Shown: positions 42,351-50,871 of the stretch, piece after piece
How positions within the stretch are numbered: the stretch's first letter is position 1
Layout: every line of letters starts with the position of its first letter
From: VRUE01 sp963840565
GTDB taxonomy: Bacteria; Actinomycetota; Thermoleophilia; Solirubrobacterales; 70-9
Reading direction: 5' to 3'
Assembly: GCA_963840565.1 (NCBI GenBank)
Contig: CAWIZH010000002.1
Location: forward strand, 806,001 to 870,000
DNA: 64,000 nt
The notes under the pieces: model-generated
The model's database searches: none
Seen by the model: the letters and a program-made list of their open reading frames with translations, nothing else
What the model was told of the DNA's origin: nothing
Program-made: the position numbers and the translations under genes

Positions 42351-42986
42351 TCACTTGAGGCAGAGCACCGCGACCTCGCCGGCCGCGCTCCCGCCCGAGT
42401 TGGTCGCCATTCGCGCCGCGACGCCGTTGGAGTCGGCGTTGTTGGTGTAGGGCAGCATCTGCAGGAAGGTGGCTTCCCGGTTGCCTGGGTTGGTGAATGC
42501 AAAGCCGCCGCCAAGGAGCCGTTCGCCGGGGGCGCAGACGGCCACTTCGGTGTTGCCCGCGGTCCACATCCCGTTTTCGGCGACAGCGTCGATGTCCGCG
42601 ATCGGCGTGGTGTGGATCGTCTCCGTCCCCAGCGCCCCGCCATATACCGAGCCGGGGGCGAGCGCCGCCGCAGTGACCGCGCGATCGGCAAGGGCGCTGG
42701 CGCCAACCGCTCCTTTCGCCAAAGCCTTCGCGTTGACCGCGCCCTTCGAGAGGGCCTTTGTGTGCACGGCACCCTTCGCCAGCGCCCGCGCGTGGACCGC
42801 GCCTTTGGCGAGCGACTTGGTGGTAACCGCGCCGGGCGCGATATCCCCCTTACGAACAAGCGTGTGGCGGGAGAAGGCATCGGCGCCACTCGATAGCGAA
42901 ACGACCAGGGCAACCAGGCCCAGCACTGCGCCAATCGCCCCCAGGATGGTGCCGGCGCTTGGGGACCTCAGTTCGGATGTGTCCAT
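42351..42986 (-). CDS. Membrane-anchored protein with KGAVxxxALA repeats
   Basis: A 211-residue protein: one N-terminal membrane helix (ILGAIGAVLGLVALVVSLSS), then about five tandem 10-residue units of the form KGAVHxKALA (residues about 50-105), a coil likely forming a beta-helix or fibre, and a C-terminal globular part (GNTEVAVCAPGERLLGGGFA). The repeats are also visible in DNA as GC-rich 30-bp units. Convergent with the secreted protein gene (3-bp gap). Possibly an extracellular fibre or adhesin. Confidence 0.6.
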   Translation of the reverse strand: MDTSELRSPSAGTILGAIGAVLGLVALVVSLSSGADAFSRHTLVRKGDIAPGAVTTKSLAKGAVHARALAKGAVHTKALSKGAVNAKALAKGAVGASALADRAVTAAALAPGSVYGGALGTETIHTTPIADIDAVAENGMWTAGNTEVAVCAPGERLLGGGFAFTNPGNREATFLQMLPYTNNADSNGVAARMATNSGGSAAGEVAVLCLK

Positions 42987-43159
42987 TAGAGCCTCCTAGA
43001 TCGCAACGGTCAAAGCCGCTTCTACCCCTATGGCGCCAATTCTAAGAGCCGTTCTGGGAGGGCCCGCTCTGATCACCATGCCCGCGCTGACTCCTACGTC
43101 AGCCTCGCCGTCGTCGCCAGCGCGATCGTGGTCGCCCTTGGGCTAATCGAGAATGCGGG

Positions 43160-44050
43160 TCAGCGGCGGATCGCAGTCGGATCGGGCGTTGGAGTGCCAC
43201 CGCGTGCCCGCTCTGACTTGATCACCGCGTCGAAGAAAAAGTCGTTGCGACCACGGCGAAGCCGATACGGGAAGAAGTGGCGAGCGAGGCGGTGGTTGCC
43301 GGCGAGTGCCCGCATTGCGACCTCATGGGCCGGGGTCCAGGAAAGTCCATAAATCTCCCGCACCCGCGGCGGAAGAGTCCCCGTAATTACTAGGTTCTGC
43401 AGGGCGAGGTTGCCACGGGCCACCATTGGCACCGGCTGCTCGAAGGCGACAAGCGGCGCCACCTGCAGTGCATGCGGGGTCGCTTGAAGATCCGAAGAGG
43501 CGAGCCGCCCCTTCCACCAGGCGCGGAACTCGTAGTAGGTGGCAGGCGCCGCCGCGCGCGGCATTCCGAACAGCTCGCCGAAGCGGATGTAGTCCTGCCA
43601 CAGAGCTTCGCGTTCAGCTTCGCTCAGCCGCCGCACCATCGTCTCGTAAATCGCCCGGCCGGAGTCGGCGATCACCGCCAGCGTCCACAGCATCAGCTTC
43701 GGGTCGAAGGCGGAGAAGCGGGTTCCGGCTGGAAACGGTCCAGCCGCCTTGGGCAGCTTCCCCTCGACTCGTTCGTGCAAACGACGCACGGTGGCAAGTG
43801 CCTCGTCGGCTTCCTCTCGCGTGCCGAGAAACACGGCCTCCTGAAGCTTTGCCGTATGGGCAAGCCGGGCGAACGGATGGTTGCCGGCATTGGTCGCGAG
43901 AACGGTGGCGCTGTATGCGAGGGGTTCGAGGGCTCCGATCAGAAGGGCCCGCTGCCCATAGAGGAGCCCGACGACGCGATCGCCGTGGACGCGCCGGGCC
44001 ATCGAGCGGCCGGGCGGGAAATAGTGGGAGGCCCCGCCGCGGTCGGTCAA
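43160..44050 (-). CDS. MpaB/DUF2236-family oxygenase (latex-clearing-protein-like)
   Basis: A 296-residue all-helical protein. The family pattern is seen: GDRVVGLLYGQRALLIGALE, HPFARLAHTAKLQEAVFLGT, FDPKLMLWTLAVIADSGRAI, and a conserved Tyr/Trp-rich end. Known relatives are heme-dependent oxygenases that cleave isoprenoid chains or act in mycophenolic acid farnesyl cleavage. It lies 75 bp downstream of a geranylgeranyl-reductase-like gene in a prenyl operon, so an isoprenoid substrate is likely. Confidence 0.75.
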   Translation of the reverse strand: MTDRGGASHYFPPGRSMARRVHGDRVVGLLYGQRALLIGALEPLAYSATVLATNAGNHPFARLAHTAKLQEAVFLGTREEADEALATVRRLHERVEGKLPKAAGPFPAGTRFSAFDPKLMLWTLAVIADSGRAIYETMVRRLSEAEREALWQDYIRFGELFGMPRAAAPATYYEFRAWWKGRLASSDLQATPHALQVAPLVAFEQPVPMVARGNLALQNLVITGTLPPRVREIYGLSWTPAHEVAMRALAGNHRLARHFFPYRLRRGRNDFFFDAVIKSERARGGTPTPDPTAIRR

Positions 44051-44125
44051 GATGGTGACGGACCCACGACTACCTGCTGCTCCGGCAAGAGGAAGGCATT
44101 TCCCTCTCCCCCGCCGACATGGCTC

Positions 44126-45358
44126 TCAGCTGCCAAGGGAGGCGACCTCCCTCTGGACGACGGCCGTCTCCGGAGGCTCCCCGGCCTCGTCGGAACTCTG
44201 CTTGACATCCGCCGTAGGACGCGCCAACTCCGGCGGCGCGAAACGCATGTAATGGCCAAAGATCCAGCGGACAAGGCGACGATTCCAGCCGAGCAGGCGG
44301 ATCGCCGGGCCGAGGAGGCGCGGCGGTACGTGCGGCAACATGCGTTGCCCGCGCAGGAGCCAGCGGAACTTCCACGCGTGCATGCCTGCAAAGTCGACGT
44401 AGCGGGCGACGGCCTGCGCGCGGCTTTGTCGTCCTTCGACGACGCCGCGCAGCTCGCGCCCGAGGGCGATGCCGTAGTAGAGGGCGGGGCGGATCCCCTC
44501 GGCGGTCAGCGGCATGCAGTGTCCAGCCGAGTCACCGACGAAGAAGACGCCGCCCTCGGTCGCCGCACGCAGCTTGTGGGGTATGTAGCCGCCCTGGTAA
44601 TGGACCAGGTCGCGGCCGAGATCCTCTGCCAGCAGCTCGACCGGCTCACGGAGGGGGAAGCGAGGGTCGAGGGAGCCCACCCCGATCCGCACTTCGTCAC
44701 CGGCCGGGAACGACCAGGAGTAGCCCGCCCGCACGTAGCGACGGTCGATCCAGATCTCGAACTCCATGCTGCGGCCGGGGGGATGGACCTCGATGCCACG
44801 TGAGAGAGGCCCCTCCGGCGGCTGGTAACTATCGCCGGAGGCGAGGACGCGCCGCCAGCCGAGCGCGTCGACCACCAACGGTGCGTTCAGAACGCCCCGG
44901 TCGGTGTCGACGGCGATGACCTCGCGTCCCGCGCCATTGGCGCGGGACGACCCGCGGGCATCTCCGCAGGCGGCGAGCCCATTCACCTTCGCCGTCTCGA
45001 AGCGCGCGTCGCAGTCACGCCAGAGCAGCCGGCAGAGCTCGCCGTAGTCGAAGGTCGAGAAGGTCCAGGGCAGCCGGTACCGCCTGGTGCCGTGCGGCGT
45101 GTGTACGAGCAGCGAGTCGAAGCGCTGGCACTCAGTAGCGAGGAGGCCCATCACGCGCAGCCAGTCGGTTGGGATGCCGCAGGCCGAGGTCGCTCGCTCG
45201 CCGATCTCGTAGCGGTCGAGGACCATCACGTCGGCACCGCACCCGGCGAGCTCCCGCGCCACGGCGAGCCCGGCGAAGCTGGCGCCACAGATCAGGACAT
45301 CGTGGGCGCCCGAGAGGGGACCGCGTTCGCTGCCGCGCTTGGTGGCTCGGACCGGCAT
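44126..45358 (-). CDS. Geranylgeranyl-reductase-like flavoprotein
   Basis: A 410-residue FAD protein. The N-terminal motif LICGASFAGLAVARELAGCG (GxSxAG form) ends in the acidic DRYEIG; a Cys pair region (ATSACGIPTDWLRVMG), YSWSFPAGDEVRIGVGSLDP, and FVGDSAGHCMPLTAEGIRPA (second FAD motif) follow. This is the pattern of the geranylgeranyl reductase family, which saturates prenyl double bonds in lipids or chlorophyll/quinone tails. It is 5 bp downstream of the previous minus-strand gene and part of the prenyl operon. Confidence 0.85.
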   Translation of the reverse strand: MPVRATKRGSERGPLSGAHDVLICGASFAGLAVARELAGCGADVMVLDRYEIGERATSACGIPTDWLRVMGLLATECQRFDSLLVHTPHGTRRYRLPWTFSTFDYGELCRLLWRDCDARFETAKVNGLAACGDARGSSRANGAGREVIAVDTDRGVLNAPLVVDALGWRRVLASGDSYQPPEGPLSRGIEVHPPGRSMEFEIWIDRRYVRAGYSWSFPAGDEVRIGVGSLDPRFPLREPVELLAEDLGRDLVHYQGGYIPHKLRAATEGGVFFVGDSAGHCMPLTAEGIRPALYYGIALGRELRGVVEGRQSRAQAVARYVDFAGMHAWKFRWLLRGQRMLPHVPPRLLGPAIRLLGWNRRLVRWIFGHYMRFAPPELARPTADVKQSSDEAGEPPETAVVQREVASLGS

Positions 45359-45363
45359 CCGAA

Positions 45364-46041
45364 TCAGGGCAAGGTCGTGGCCTTAGGCTCGCTGACATGC
45401 GCCTCGGCCTCCGAGTCAGGATGCGAGCAGGCGAGTGCCGGCAACTCTTCGGGATTCCAGTGCCCGCGCGGTACCTCCGGAATCGCGGGCACGGCGATGT
45501 CGGCGATTCTCTCCTTCGCCGAGAACCGCCAGTCGAACCAGATCGTGCTCTCGGCCTCCCACCAGTCCAGCGGCGTGCCGTAGCCCATTTCCTTCAGGAC
45601 GTGCAGCGCGCCCATTCGCTCGAGCCAGCGAGGCTCCGACGGTGCTGGCTGGCGCCAGAAGGAGAGAGCGCCATTGACCGTCATGTGGGCGCCTGCGAAA
45701 CGACTGGCCATCTGCTGCCAGACACGGCGATCGCCGAATAGATCCGGCGCATCGAGCACGAAATCCGCCTCGGCGAGACGGTCCTCGACCACGAACAGAT
45801 CCACGGTTTCGGGCTCCAACACCCAGGCAGCGCGATCGTGCCATTCACTCAATTCGGGCGGGAGCACCGCTTGCATCCGCTCGACGTAGGCGGAACTGCC
45901 ATCGCGAAGCGTTGAGGTCCAAACCCCACCGCTCGGGCGCCCGAGAGGATCGTCGCCCACCGGCGACACAATCTCCGGCCCTGGCTCGAGATCGCTGCCG
46001 AACCAGTCGACCCATAGCTGCGGTCCCAGGATTGGCGCCAT
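45364..46041 (-). CDS. Protein of unknown function in prenyl operon
   Basis: About 225 residues from ATG 46041, whose A overlaps the upstream stop as TAATG, so translation is coupled. Motifs visible: WVDWFGSDLEPGPEIVSPVG, SGGVWTSTLRDGSSAYVERM, HDRAAWVLEPETVDLFVVED, WFDWRFSAKERIADIAVPAI. Many Trp and acidic residues; no membrane segment. Not recognised. Operon membership suggests a role with the prenyl lipid. Confidence 0.6.
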   Translation of the reverse strand: MAPILGPQLWVDWFGSDLEPGPEIVSPVGDDPLGRPSGGVWTSTLRDGSSAYVERMQAVLPPELSEWHDRAAWVLEPETVDLFVVEDRLAEADFVLDAPDLFGDRRVWQQMASRFAGAHMTVNGALSFWRQPAPSEPRWLERMGALHVLKEMGYGTPLDWWEAESTIWFDWRFSAKERIADIAVPAIPEVPRGHWNPEELPALACSHPDSEAEAHVSEPKATTLP

Positions 46042-46712
46042 TACATCTCCCCTAGAGTCGCGGCGATCTCGCGGCGGCTTTTGTGCCGCAAATCGATGCC
46101 TCTGCGCCCCGCAAAGTGCCGGGACGGAAGCTCCTCCTTGGCTGGCATCGAGATACGCTCGCGGCGCAGCGGTGGGTGACGACGCCGCACTGGGCTCCGT
46201 ACGGACTGGAGTTCGGCCGCATTGATGGCTCGATGTTTGCCAGCGTGTCTCTTGGGGCAGGGGCTGAGGAACCTTGCCAACCCGCTGTCGATTCGCCAAG
46301 CAAGGCCATAGCCAAGCATTGCACCGGCCACCACATCCCCCCAGCGATGGGCACGACGACGAACCCTCAGGTAGCCGATACCGGTCGCTACAACATGCAG
46401 CAGTCGACGCTGGCGCGACCTTCGCTGCCAACCGGCGATCGCGAAGGCACAAGCAGTGTGCGTGCTCGGGAACCCTGCAGCGCCGAGGCGGCCGAGCGGA
46501 GCGACACGCATGGGAACCCCCGGGCGAGGTCTCCGGATCACGAGCTTTGCGGCGGTCGAGGCGAGCGCGGCCAACACAACGATGCCGGGCGTGAAAAGCC
46601 ACCGTGCACGAGAGCCGCGATCGACCAACACCCCAGCCACGACGACGGGTGTCCACCAACCCCGAGCGGCCGTTCGAAGGGCAAAACTCTGCCTGGTGGT
46701 CCCCTTCATCAC
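46041..46712 (-). CDS. PAP2-superfamily phosphatase (prenyl-diphosphate phosphatase-like)
   Basis: A 223-residue membrane protein with the three PAP2 motifs: KLVIRRPRPG (KX6RP), GFPSTHTACA (variant of PSGH, with Thr for Gly), and RVRRRAHRWGDVVAG (SRx5HxxxD type, with Arg for Ser). Such enzymes remove phosphate from lipid pyrophosphates. It starts 4 bp inside the prenyl synthase stop (ATGA). The last 80 residues are basic and unlike other PAP2 proteins, so the C-terminus may be extended or shifted. Confidence 0.7.
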   Translation of the reverse strand: MMKGTTRQSFALRTAARGWWTPVVVAGVLVDRGSRARWLFTPGIVVLAALASTAAKLVIRRPRPGVPMRVAPLGRLGAAGFPSTHTACAFAIAGWQRRSRQRRLLHVVATGIGYLRVRRRAHRWGDVVAGAMLGYGLAWRIDSGLARFLSPCPKRHAGKHRAINAAELQSVRSPVRRRHPPLRRERISMPAKEELPSRHFAGRRGIDLRHKSRREIAATLGEM

Positions 46713-47695
46713 CTCTCCCGCCTATAGACCATCTCGGTGATCTCGCGCAGAGGCTCGGTGGATCCCGGGATAGTCGACGCGATCCCCTCCAAGCTCACGA
46801 GGCAGCGCTCGTACAGCTCTTTGGCTCTCTCCCGCGCTCGATCGAGCCCAAACATGGTGACATGGGTCAGCTTGCCCATACGCCGATCGCTCCCGGGTAT
46901 CTTCCCCAGCCAGCGGGCCTTGCCCGTCTCATCGAGGATGTCATCGACGACCTGAAACAGCGCGCCGAGACTCTGGGCGAAGCTGTCGAACGCGTGGTCG
47001 ATCCGGCTGTCAGCGAGCAACGTGCCGCAGCGGACGCATGCCAGGATCAACGAGCCCGTCTTCAACATCTGCACCCGTTCGAGGTCCTCTCGGTCATCGG
47101 GTAAATACTTGGTCACGTCGAGGAACTGCCCACCAACCATCCCTGCTGTGCCGGTTGCGTCGAGGACCTCCTGAAGCACACGGTTCCGCAGCTCTGCGCT
47201 GCCCGGTTGATCCTGAAGTATCAGACGCTGTGCCTCACTCAGAAGGGCACATCCGGCGAGAATTGCGATGTCATCGCCATAAAGACGGTGCAGCGTCAGG
47301 CGCCCACGCCGCTTCGCGTGGTTATCCATAGCGGGGAGATCATCGACTATCAGCGAGTTCGTATGGATCAGCTCGATAGCGCAGGCGGTCGGCATCACAC
47401 TGCCCACCGGAACACCGAATGCCTGGACGCAGGCCATTACCAGAATCGGACGCACGCGCTTGCCACCATCGAGTAGCGCGTATCGTGCGGCTTCGACGAG
47501 ACGCTCAGCGCCAGCCGGTGCGGGAAAATCGACCTCTTCTAGAGCGCGATCAACCTGTTCGTGCATGTCCGACGGCGAAAGCGCTGCCACGGCTGTCTGG
47601 CGCTCCAGACAACCGCTCGATTGAACAGGATGACGCGCGGCCGGGCCGCCGTTGTTCCCATTGGAAGCGACTCCCCCCGCCAGTGCCTCACTCAC
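46709..47695 (-). CDS. Trans-isoprenyl diphosphate synthase (IspA/CrtE type)
   Basis: A 328-residue protein. First Asp-rich motif DDLPAMD (Asp118, 119 and 124), with GGKRVRP before it, and second motif QVVDDILDETG. The DDx4D form with its conserved loop is typical of farnesyl/geranylgeranyl diphosphate synthases. It condenses isopentenyl diphosphate with an allylic diphosphate. First gene of a five-gene minus-strand operon. The 40-residue N-terminus is disordered; the true start may be the ATG of MHEQVDRALEE (47566). The 220-bp upstream gap (47696-47917) shows nothing clear. Confidence 0.9.
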   Translation of the reverse strand: MSEALAGGVASNGNNGGPAARHPVQSSGCLERQTAVAALSPSDMHEQVDRALEEVDFPAPAGAERLVEAARYALLDGGKRVRPILVMACVQAFGVPVGSVMPTACAIELIHTNSLIVDDLPAMDNHAKRRGRLTLHRLYGDDIAILAGCALLSEAQRLILQDQPGSAELRNRVLQEVLDATGTAGMVGGQFLDVTKYLPDDREDLERVQMLKTGSLILACVRCGTLLADSRIDHAFDSFAQSLGALFQVVDDILDETGKARWLGKIPGSDRRMGKLTHVTMFGLDRARERAKELYERCLVSLEGIASTIPGSTEPLREITEMVYRRER

Positions 47696-47917
47696 TTACG
47701 GTACCTCCTCCAGGGCTGGCTTCGGAGCGACGGCGATAGTGATCCATCCGCATAGACGCATCGTGCGTCCAGCCTCCCAGCGCTCAAGAGAGTTGTCATC
47801 GCCACCACGGGCGGACTTCTCATGAGTCGCGAATCATCAAGTCAGGCGTTCTGCTTCTTACAGAAGCCTCCCCGATTTTCGGTATGGCCGAACTAACCCT
47901 TAAGTAACACTTCCGGC

Positions 47918-50296
47918 TTAACGATCCACCGTCCTCACCCAACGCCGGGCGTGACCGCTACGAACACCGGGACTTCCACCGAAGCGCGACGTGACATAGA
48001 CCGGTGCCGTGAAGTGCGAGCCAATCACGAGAGGCGTCAGACTGCCCTGCCAGCTACCACCGTGGATACGTGCCCAACTGGTCGCGATAACTCGATGTCC
48101 ATGGAGGACGGTGCGAATTCTGACCCTCACGACACCGCGAGCGTGCTTGACAATGGTCCCGCCGACGACGATCGCGGTCTCAAAGCAGCCTCGTGCAAGA
48201 GGCCTGGGGGCGACGAAGATCAGCCTTGCTGGGCACTGCGAACCAACGCGCCCCAACCTGACGTGCCTGATCCGCAGCCGGGCACGCTGGCGGATCTTCT
48301 CGAAGGTCGCGGTCAATGTCGTGTCGGCACCGACCGTGAGCCGACAGGCGTCGACGCCTGTGCAGCCACCTGACCAGCCGGCGAAGGTCGAGCCTGGAGC
48401 CGGAATGGGGACCAGCGTCACCTGTCGGCCGGCGGCGTAGGAGTGCGAGCAGGCAGGCGGACACGCGATTGCCCGTGTGCCGTCTTCGACGCTGCCCCTG
48501 CCATTGCCGTCGAGATCGATCGTGAGCTCGTGTGCCGGCAGTTCAGGAGGCGGAGGCGGGAGCTTGCTGAAGTCAGCGATGACATTCGTGTCAGCTTTCG
48601 AGGAGACTTCGCATGCTCCAGTGCCAGAGCAGCCGCCTCCCGACCAGCCGGTGAAGGTCGAGCCCGGAGCGGGGCTCGCGGTCAGCGTCACCTGCGTGTC
48701 CGGTTCGTAGGCATATCGGCATGCTTCGGGACAGGCAATGCCCCTCGGGTCGCTTGTCACCGAGCCGCCGCCGGATCCGGTGAGCGAGACCCCAAGGGGC
48801 ACCCCGAGCGGCACCGTCACCTGGTGGGAGACTTCAGCCAAGGAGGAGCCATTGCAGCTAACTGTCTGGCCGGTGAAGATCTGGACGGTTGAGCAGCTTT
48901 CGTTGTCGGAAACGGTAAGGGTGACCGTGTATTCGCCGGGGGCGGCATAGGTATGCGCGGCGGTGGCGGTAGGCGTGATTAGTTCTTGGCCATCACCGAA
49001 GTCCCATTCGTAGGTGACCACGCTGCCGTCGGGATCGCTTGATCCCGAGGCATCGAACACGGATGGATCCCCGGCGGGTGTCGACATCGATGAGAACGCC
49101 GCTGCGGGCCCTTGGTCCGGGGTGATGGAAATCGAGTCCCCTTCTTCAGTGGGCTGCGGGAATCCCGCAAGCATGCTGAGGCTGCCGTTAGGGGCGATCG
49201 AATATCCGGAGACGATCTCCGGTCCTCCAGCATGCTTGCTGGTCACATACAAATGTTTGCCGTCGGGGCTCGCGGCCACGGCACCTGATCTAAAGCCACC
49301 GGTTGCAAATGGCGCTCCCAAGATCGGGCTGAGGCCGCCATCGGGGGCGATTGAATAACCCCACACCACGCCTTCGTCGGCGCCGACGTGGGTCACGTAG
49401 AGATGCTTGCCGTCCGGAGTCACCGCCAGGCCCTCAGGTGCGCCTTCGGTGTCAAATGGCCCGCCGGGGACCTGGCTGAGGCTGCCGTCCGCGGCTATCG
49501 AGAAGGCGGAAATGGTTCCCGAGCTCACATCGCTCACGTACAAGTACTTGCCGTCGGGGGTCACGGACGCTTCACGCGGAGTCAAACCGGCTTCGAATGG
49601 CGAGCCGACGACCGGGCTGAGGCTGCCGTCAGAGGCGATTGACAAGGCCACGATGCTGTGTTTGTCGCCACTGGGCACGTAGAGGTACTTGCCATCAGGG
49701 GTCACGGCCACCCCGTTGGACCTCGCGCCGCTTGCCGTGGGAAATGGTGACCCAACAACTGGGCTGAGGCTGCCGTCGGAGGCGATTGAGAAAGACGAGA
49801 TGCTGTCGGAGCCGTTGTTGACGACGAACAGATGCGCACCATCCGGGCTCGCCGCCACCCCCCATGGCCAAGTCCCCGTGTGGAACGGCGAGCCCGCAAC
49901 CGGGGTGAGGCTGCCGTCGAGGGCGACGGAATAGGCCGAAACGTTGGCCGATTCGTTGTTGCCTACGTACAGGTAGTTGCTGTCGGGGGTCATCGCCATG
50001 AGATACGGCGCTATCTCAGTAGCAAACGGCGAGCCAGCAACCGGAGTGAGGCTGCCATCGGGTGCGACCGAATAGGCCGAAACCAGATTCAGAAACAAGC
50101 TGTTCAGATAGAGGTTTGGCCTCGCCACAGCCGACGGAGCAAGGAAAGAAACCGCGCTCAAGAGCGCCAACAGCGAGATCGCAACCACAACCCCGAACGA
50201 TGTCGGCAACGGGAGACACGCCTTGGCGCCTCTGCCAGCAGTCCGGCAGCCCGCGGCTTGCATCTTTCGCTGCTTATGTAGCCGGAACCCGTCCAC
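47918..50296 (-). CDS. Secreted beta-propeller protein with PKD and InlB-type repeats
   Basis: A 792-residue secreted protein. Signal region about 35-58 (FGVVVAISLLALLSAVSFLA). Residues about 65-400 are seven or eight blades with SVAPDGSLTPVAGSPF and TPDGKYLYV units (lactonase-like propeller). A PKD domain follows (YEWDFGDGQELITP, AAPGEYTVTLTVSDNESC), then two Cys-linked InlB-type repeats (VTLTASPAPGSTFTGWSGGG; VTLVPIPAPGSTFAGWSGGC) and a basic C-terminus. Likely a cell-surface adhesin or carbohydrate binder. It lies upstream, on the same strand, of the prenyl operon but 220 bp from it. Confidence 0.85.
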   Translation of the reverse strand: MDGFRLHKQRKMQAAGCRTAGRGAKACLPLPTSFGVVVAISLLALLSAVSFLAPSAVARPNLYLNSLFLNLVSAYSVAPDGSLTPVAGSPFATEIAPYLMAMTPDSNYLYVGNNESANVSAYSVALDGSLTPVAGSPFHTGTWPWGVAASPDGAHLFVVNNGSDSISSFSIASDGSLSPVVGSPFPTASGARSNGVAVTPDGKYLYVPSGDKHSIVALSIASDGSLSPVVGSPFEAGLTPREASVTPDGKYLYVSDVSSGTISAFSIAADGSLSQVPGGPFDTEGAPEGLAVTPDGKHLYVTHVGADEGVVWGYSIAPDGGLSPILGAPFATGGFRSGAVAASPDGKHLYVTSKHAGGPEIVSGYSIAPNGSLSMLAGFPQPTEEGDSISITPDQGPAAAFSSMSTPAGDPSVFDASGSSDPDGSVVTYEWDFGDGQELITPTATAAHTYAAPGEYTVTLTVSDNESCSTVQIFTGQTVSCNGSSLAEVSHQVTVPLGVPLGVSLTGSGGGSVTSDPRGIACPEACRYAYEPDTQVTLTASPAPGSTFTGWSGGGCSGTGACEVSSKADTNVIADFSKLPPPPPELPAHELTIDLDGNGRGSVEDGTRAIACPPACSHSYAAGRQVTLVPIPAPGSTFAGWSGGCTGVDACRLTVGADTTLTATFEKIRQRARLRIRHVRLGRVGSQCPARLIFVAPRPLARGCFETAIVVGGTIVKHARGVVRVRIRTVLHGHRVIATSWARIHGGSWQGSLTPLVIGSHFTAPVYVTSRFGGSPGVRSGHARRWVRTVDR

Positions 50297-50367
50297 CCTT
50301 GCGACCTCTAAGTATACCCCGATTAGCTTCGACTATTCGACTACATCTTAGCGTTGTCGCTCCTGTT

Positions 50368-50835
50368 TCAGCAGGGCGATCGCAAGTGTCGCTCGCCCTG
50401 CGCGACAGCCTCTTCGAGTACGTCGAGGAGAGGCGCCAACTCTCGTGCCGCATTTACAGGCAGAGAAGAGCGGTCTCCGATGTGGACCCTGTCGCGACTG
50501 ACGACGATCGTCTTCGCGATCACATCAGCCGCTCCTGGGGGCGCCGGGTAGTCGTCCGCCAGCGATGAGAGGTCCACGTGCGCTAGCGCCCGCCGCAAAC
50601 GTCTCCTGGGCACTGCACTCAGCCCAAAGCGCACCGTACAACCTTCGGATCTCAATATGGCGAGATCTCTTGTCGTCACGACGAGCGTACGCGTTTGGAA
50701 GCGAATCCCTCCTTCCTGGCGATAGACGACAGAAGGCCGAAATTCCCCCGCGGATGGGACCTTCGCACCGCCGCAGGCGCCGACCAGCGTGAAAGTTAGG
50801 ACTACCAGGGCGGCCTGTGCCAAACGGCGAATCAC
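50368..50835 (-). CDS. Emfourin-like lipoprotein, putative inhibitor of the adjacent M4 protease
   Basis: A 155-residue protein with lipobox LVGAC (Cys21). The mature part reads SVVYRQEGGIRFQTRTLVVT, a helix RRRLRRALAHVDLSSLADDY, then AADVIAKTIVVSRDRVHIGD and a last helix LAPLLDVLEEAV. This resembles the emfourin family, small inhibitors of M4 metalloproteases. It sits 36 bp downstream of the M4 protease gene on the same strand, the pairing known for protealysin and emfourin. Here it would be lipid-anchored outside the membrane. Family assignment is by pattern only. Confidence 0.6.
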   Translation of the reverse strand: MIRRLAQAALVVLTFTLVGACGGAKVPSAGEFRPSVVYRQEGGIRFQTRTLVVTTRDLAILRSEGCTVRFGLSAVPRRRLRRALAHVDLSSLADDYPAPPGAADVIAKTIVVSRDRVHIGDRSSLPVNAARELAPLLDVLEEAVAQGERHLRSPC

Positions 50836-50871
50836 CTCATGGCCAAGTCCAGGCCGCGCAGTCTTGGCCCC

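Noticed and set aside
48443..48892. 149-codon plus-strand ORF
   Set aside because: Antisense to the InlB-repeat part of the secreted propeller protein.
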